In this document: positions 59,521-64,000 of the stretch, in pieces
How the letters are laid out: the number at the start of each line of letters is the position of its first letter
How positions within the stretch are numbered: the first letter of the stretch is position 1
Notes under the pieces: generated by a model
What the model was told of the DNA's origin: nothing
The model's input: the letters and a program-made list of their open reading frames with translations, nothing else
Database searches by the model: none
Made by a program: the position numbers and the translations under genes
From: Rotaria macrura
Taxonomy: Eukaryota > Rotifera > Eurotatoria > Philodinida > Philodinidae
Direction of reading: 5' to 3'
Assembly: GCA_900239685.1 (NCBI GenBank)
Contig: OENT01000283.1
Location: 1-64,000, forward strand
Length of the DNA: 64,000 bases

Positions 59521-62500
59521 CTACACTTCAGTTTGAAAAAATGATGATAACTTATTTGCTTTTTTTCCATTTTTATGTTCTTTTGTTAAATCTGAATCGC
59601 TTGAGTGTCGGAAACGATTCATTGTTGTTGTCATTGTTAATTGACTTGTTTCAGTATTATTCGTATTGATATTATTTGTTGGATTATTATCATCATCGTC
59701 CTCATCATCATCTGTATGTCGGCTATTACGTCTTGCTTTAAGACTATCTAATTTTCTTGGATTTAATTTCCATGATGTTGGATTCATTTTATTATGTTTT
59801 ATCAATGATGATGATGTTTGAAAAATATTATTTTCAGGATTTAAATTTGATTTTAAAAATGATGTAGTACGTGTATAAGTTGGAGATGATGAAAGAAGAC
59901 GAAGTGGTGAACCACTTAAACGTAAGCGTTCAATGGTACTCATACCACTACTATTTGTAGGTTTCGAAGATGCTAGATAAACGGAACATATCAATTATTT
60001 TGTTTCATGTTATTAATCATTTACTTTTTATTATTTTAGCATAAACAGGTGCTTTTTGTAATGATGATGTTGATGTGCGAACACTATGTGAACTACCACC
60101 ATTAAATAACGAACGTTTACGTTCACTACTTAATATCGGAGATGTTAGTAAAGTTTGTTCATTGTGAGATGAATCATTGGATGATTGCGTTAATTCAATG
60201 TCATTTTGTTCAACTAATTTGTCGGTTAAATTTGATAATGAATTCATACCAATTTGATATGCATTGGGAGTATCATCTTGATGATCATTGAAATATTCTA
60301 TACAGATGGAATAATTAATAAAGGAAAAACAAATTTAAGTATTATTTATTGATGTTAACTCGTATATACTTTCTAATTAAATAGAACAATAATCAGTTTC
60401 AATGGAAAGATTACGTTTATTCAATGACTAAAATCGTCTTGCTGATATTTTTATCACATTTATTACAAGGAGTAAGTTTCAAATGTAAAATTAAAAACTA
60501 CGATTGAACTCGAACAAAACATTAGTTTAAACTTTGAAGTCAATTCAGTTCTTAACCCTCATATTTTTATGTGTGAAAAGATAATTTAACAGTTGAACTT
60601 ACTTGCTGTCGATGATGGGACTAAAGAAACAAACAAAAAAAAAGAATTTTGTTTTTATATCAGAAAACTTAGTTTAAGTAAAAGAAAAGAAACTTACAGT
60701 CGAAAAGATCTGTCGATTGTGGTTCAACAAGTGGAGTACGTGTCGTGTCTAAACGTGTAGAAGTAAGAAAAAACATAGTATACTTTGCTTTTTACAAAAC
60801 AAGATGATTACCAACCATAATCAATACTATTGTAATGAACTAGAAAATTATCTGGCGGAATATTCATTCGTCCAATTGTTGAATAATACTTAGGATCACT
60901 CTAGATTGTAGAAAAAGCATAATTAATGTTTATCTTTGTTTCGAAATCAATAAAATTTACTTGACGATGATTTAATGATTCATGAGATTGATTTTTATCA
61001 ATAGATTGCGAAGATTTATGCAATGAATTAACAGTGGCCTAAAACATAAAGATTAATTATCGTAGTGTTTCTTTTTCTTTTTTGTTTCATAAGTGAAACA
61101 TCAGGTGATCCAGATTGGTTTTACTGATGTTTTCATGTACATTCGTATAAACATGGTCTATCAATAATTAAGTGACTTCCTAATACAATCCTTGAAGCAA
61201 AATCTTCGTTTATCCGCAGACTATTTAAGATGAACTCGACTGACTCAATTCAAACATTTTATCAGATAGAATTATTTAGAAGAGTAAGATATGTGACATT
61301 TCCTCTCTCTCTCTCTTTCTCATTCTCGTTTGCAGACCACTAAGTCACACGAAAAGGATAACCATGAATATTTCATATGTACTTTATCATTAAAATTATT
61401 CATTGTTGTTTGTACTTGATTTTGATCTACGATTGCCACGGCTTCAATCGTTTGTTTTCCATTTGGATTCAGTTTTATTAATGTTTGCATTGGACTTTCA
61501 ACTTTATTCGTTGTTGGCGAAGACTTTTGAATAAGTAACGGTGCAGATACTAATGGCTTATCAGAAGTTAAATTACCGTTCCGTTTTCTATCTTTTCGTT
61601 GTTGTTGACAATAAATAATTAATGATGTTATGAGTAATAAAAATAATATAAATGTACAACATATCAATGCGACTCCAATATAAAGAGAGCTTTTTGTTGA
61701 CATTGGTAAATTGACTAACGATGTTATGCATGAATAAGATTGATTTAAATGATTCGATGATGATGATATACAATGTTCGTTATATGAACATGGATGAGTT
61801 AAACATGGCTGTGAATCATATTGACATTGTCGACCAGAAAAACGAGGTTTCAAACAACTACATGTAAATGTTAGACCATGTTTTGTATTTTGACTTGAAC
61901 ATAAACCACCATGATAACATGGATGATATAATGAACAAGGATCATCTTTAACTGTATAATGTCTTAATGTGCGTGTTTCGAGTTCTGCTAATTGACAACC
62001 ATTATTCGTGCCAATATGTTCAATAAAATGATTGTTATCGTGTTGTTTTTGTAAATAAATAATTTCATTGTTCAACGTTAAGTTTCCTAAACAACCATGA
62101 AAATCATTGCCAATTAATAATTCTCTTATGTGATTGAATAATACTCGTTGTGTAAGATGCATTTTATTACTAAATACATGATCAAGACGAACATGATAAT
62201 AATAATTATGATTATTAGTTAATGAGTGATCGATTGAAAAATAAATTTGATGCCATAAACTATCGTTGATAAATATTTCATTGAATTGAAAATGTACTTT
62301 TTTATTTAATTGAAAATTAACATGACCATCTTTTATTTGAAGGATTAAAAGATGTTGTTGATTTCTTTCATCGTATGTTATCATTTTTATTAATTTTCCT
62401 TGTCCAACCTGTGTACGAAATGTGAATGTTAAATTCATATGTTGCATTAAATTCATTGACATATTCATACGAACAAAACTATAACCATCGAATGTTAAAG

Positions 62501-64000
62501 TATTCGTTGAATCTAAAAGCAGCAAGTTTTCAAAGATAGAAATATTTTTCATTCATACGTCGAAAAAAGTATGTGTTCTAAAAAAAAATCTCTCGTGATT
62601 CCTACTGACTGCCCTATGGAACCAAAGAAGAAGAATGACAAAGATGTAGTTAATATTGTGTTTAACATCGATAGAATTCTACTCCGATCGAGCCATTTCT
62701 ATTTATTCACTTTCGTATTACGGAATTTTCTAGACTAATATATCATCTTTGATCGCAGATCATCATTTTATTCTTAGTCGTTTGCTTTGCAGGATCAATA
62801 TCAGAGGGAAATAGTTTTCTTCTTATTCTGCTCATTGTTTTATGGCAAACCTCTCTTATCTATTCAAAATACTAAATATAAGCATGGTTATAATATTTTG
62901 ATAGGCTAGCAAGTTGAGTCTATCGGGTCCAACTTGCATCCTCAAACTAGAACTTGCTTGAGTATACAGCTAGTTCGGTTTCAAAAATTTATATTGATCG
63001 AGTTTTGCTCGGATTCTGAAGATTTTACGCTCAATAAATTCTATTGAAACTTCAAGCCACAATCAATGTAAATCCATATAGTGGATTTACTTTTCAAATC
63101 TCAGAATTCAGCACGACAACAAGTAATTGATGATAAAATTCGATTATGATTCTTAGTAATGCTAAATTTTTGAATCTTCATCTGACTCAATCGATTCATT
63201 TAGTCTGAAAACAGATCAGACTAATTCATTTTTCGTTAGCGGAGACTTTCAACGTACTCGTAAAATTATTCTATTCAGAATTTGATTATCACATCGAACG
63301 AATGACAATCTAATAAAGATATATTCTTGATGAATGTCTGCGCTAAGAAGAACTTAGTCAAAATCTATTCTATCATCAACAATACTTTTTATCTATACCA
63401 AAAAAAATCAGATAATTTTCATGTTTTGTCAAATAACTTCAAGATTTATGGTTTCTAACTTTTCGTTGTGTATAAATGTCTCAGATCAGTCTTACCTCGA
63501 CATGTTGGAGAATTAATATTGATACAATCCAATGTATTTTCTAATAGAATTTCATTTGAATTGCATGGTTCATCAATACATTGACAAGTATACAATGTTG
63601 GACTTTCTTCGATACACCTTTCCATAGATGAACAAGGATTTGATGCACATGGTGATCGATAATTTTGTTTAAATTGACAACGTTGTCCATAATAGTGATT
63701 TAAACAAAGACATTTAATATTCCATTGATATTTTGGTAGTAAACGTTGATATGTCCCATAATAAAAATATTCATATTGATCACTAAACATTTTAATATGA
63801 CTTGTACAACGGCCATTGTTTTCACATGATTTTACATTACATTGATGAATTGAAATATTTTCGATTGTTTTTATGTTTGGAAGTTTTTCAAAAATATTTG
63901 TTGCATTTTTTAATGCATTGAACAGTATTTTTTTATGTATATAACGTGCTGGTCGTAAACGTGATGGATGACGTATAATAGCAATCAGTAATTCAATTTG
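59521..64000 (-). CDS. Fat-like atypical cadherin, C-terminal part (5' incomplete)
   Basis: The gene runs off the right edge. Eight exons are visible (64000-63496, 62512-61383, 61038-60961, 60900-60816, 60748-60698, 60620-60603, 60297-60025, 59972-59521), all in phase, giving 863 residues. In order there is a membrane-distal region with two EGF-like modules (CENNGRC, CASNPCSSMERC), one laminin-G domain (FDGYSFVRMN ... FHGCLGNLTLNN), two more EGF-like modules (CYHGGLC..., CSYNEHC), one transmembrane helix (IGVALICCTFILFLLLITSLII) and a Ser/Thr/Asp-rich cytoplasmic tail. EGF, LamG, EGF, TM is the juxtamembrane order of Fat and Fat-like protocadherins, which act in planar polarity and adhesion. 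The cadherin repeats would lie beyond the window. One exon is only 18 bases. The tail is otherwise unrecognised. Confidence 0.84.

Noticed and set aside
1..64000. tRNA or rRNA genes, CRISPR arrays
   Set aside because: No paired A/B-box promoter, cloverleaf, rRNA core or spaced direct repeats were seen on reading; a tRNAscan or Rfam run would settle this.

Overview
This 64 kb window is nuclear DNA of an invertebrate animal. The genes are metazoan and intron-rich: a BAX-type apoptosis effector, a DPF/BAF45 chromatin reader, PDPK1, the ESS2 splicing factor, a Fat-like cadherin and a histone-mRNA hairpin-binding protein. The DNA is strongly AT-rich, the standard genetic code fits every model, and introns fall into two classes (about 50-100 bases, or about 0.7-2.2 kb). 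This would suit a bdelloid rotifer such as Rotaria or Adineta, but the taxon is an inference, not a sequence match. I saw no rRNA, tRNA, CRISPR or bacterial operon.

Layout. 1-5.9 kb: no gene found. 5.9-7.5 kb (-): a 12-TM SLC49-type transporter. 8.8-11.0 kb (-): DPF, head to head with 11.4-14.2 kb (+): an SLBP-like gene; 389 bases separate their start codons. 16.7-18.4 kb (+): a secreted protein with two EGF modules and a Ser/Thr-rich tail. 18.4-26.7 kb: gene-poor, with a diverged inverted repeat (20.6-21.5 kb) and a candidate three-exon peptide precursor (23.0-25.8 kb). 26.7-28.1 kb (+): an intronless protein with two alpha-crystallin domains. 30.2-31.4 kb (-): BAX. 34.4-35.2 kb: a large foldback element. 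36.8-43.7 kb (-): PDPK1 in 14 exons, with a second foldback element in its last intron. 44-46.6 kb: an orphan terminal exon and a decayed coding remnant. 46.8-49.9 kb (+): ESS2. 51.1-54.0 kb (+): a four-TM protein. 54.5-56.1 kb (+): a macro domain, zinc-finger and OTU-protease fusion. 56.1-59.5 kb: no firm gene. 59.5 kb to the end (-): the C-terminal half of a Fat-like cadherin, cut by the window edge.

The genes are mostly independent housekeeping genes rather than a cluster with one job. The most unusual is the macro/OTU fusion, which joins an ADP-ribose-binding module to a putative deubiquitinase with its catalytic residues in place. Next are the SLBP-like protein, which has an eIF4E-binding-type motif at its very N terminus, the possible amidated-peptide precursor, and two foldback elements with related ends.

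All multi-exon models were built by hand from GT/AG sites, reading phase and family similarity. In every model given as a gene the exon phases add up to an open frame. No alignment or database search was run.
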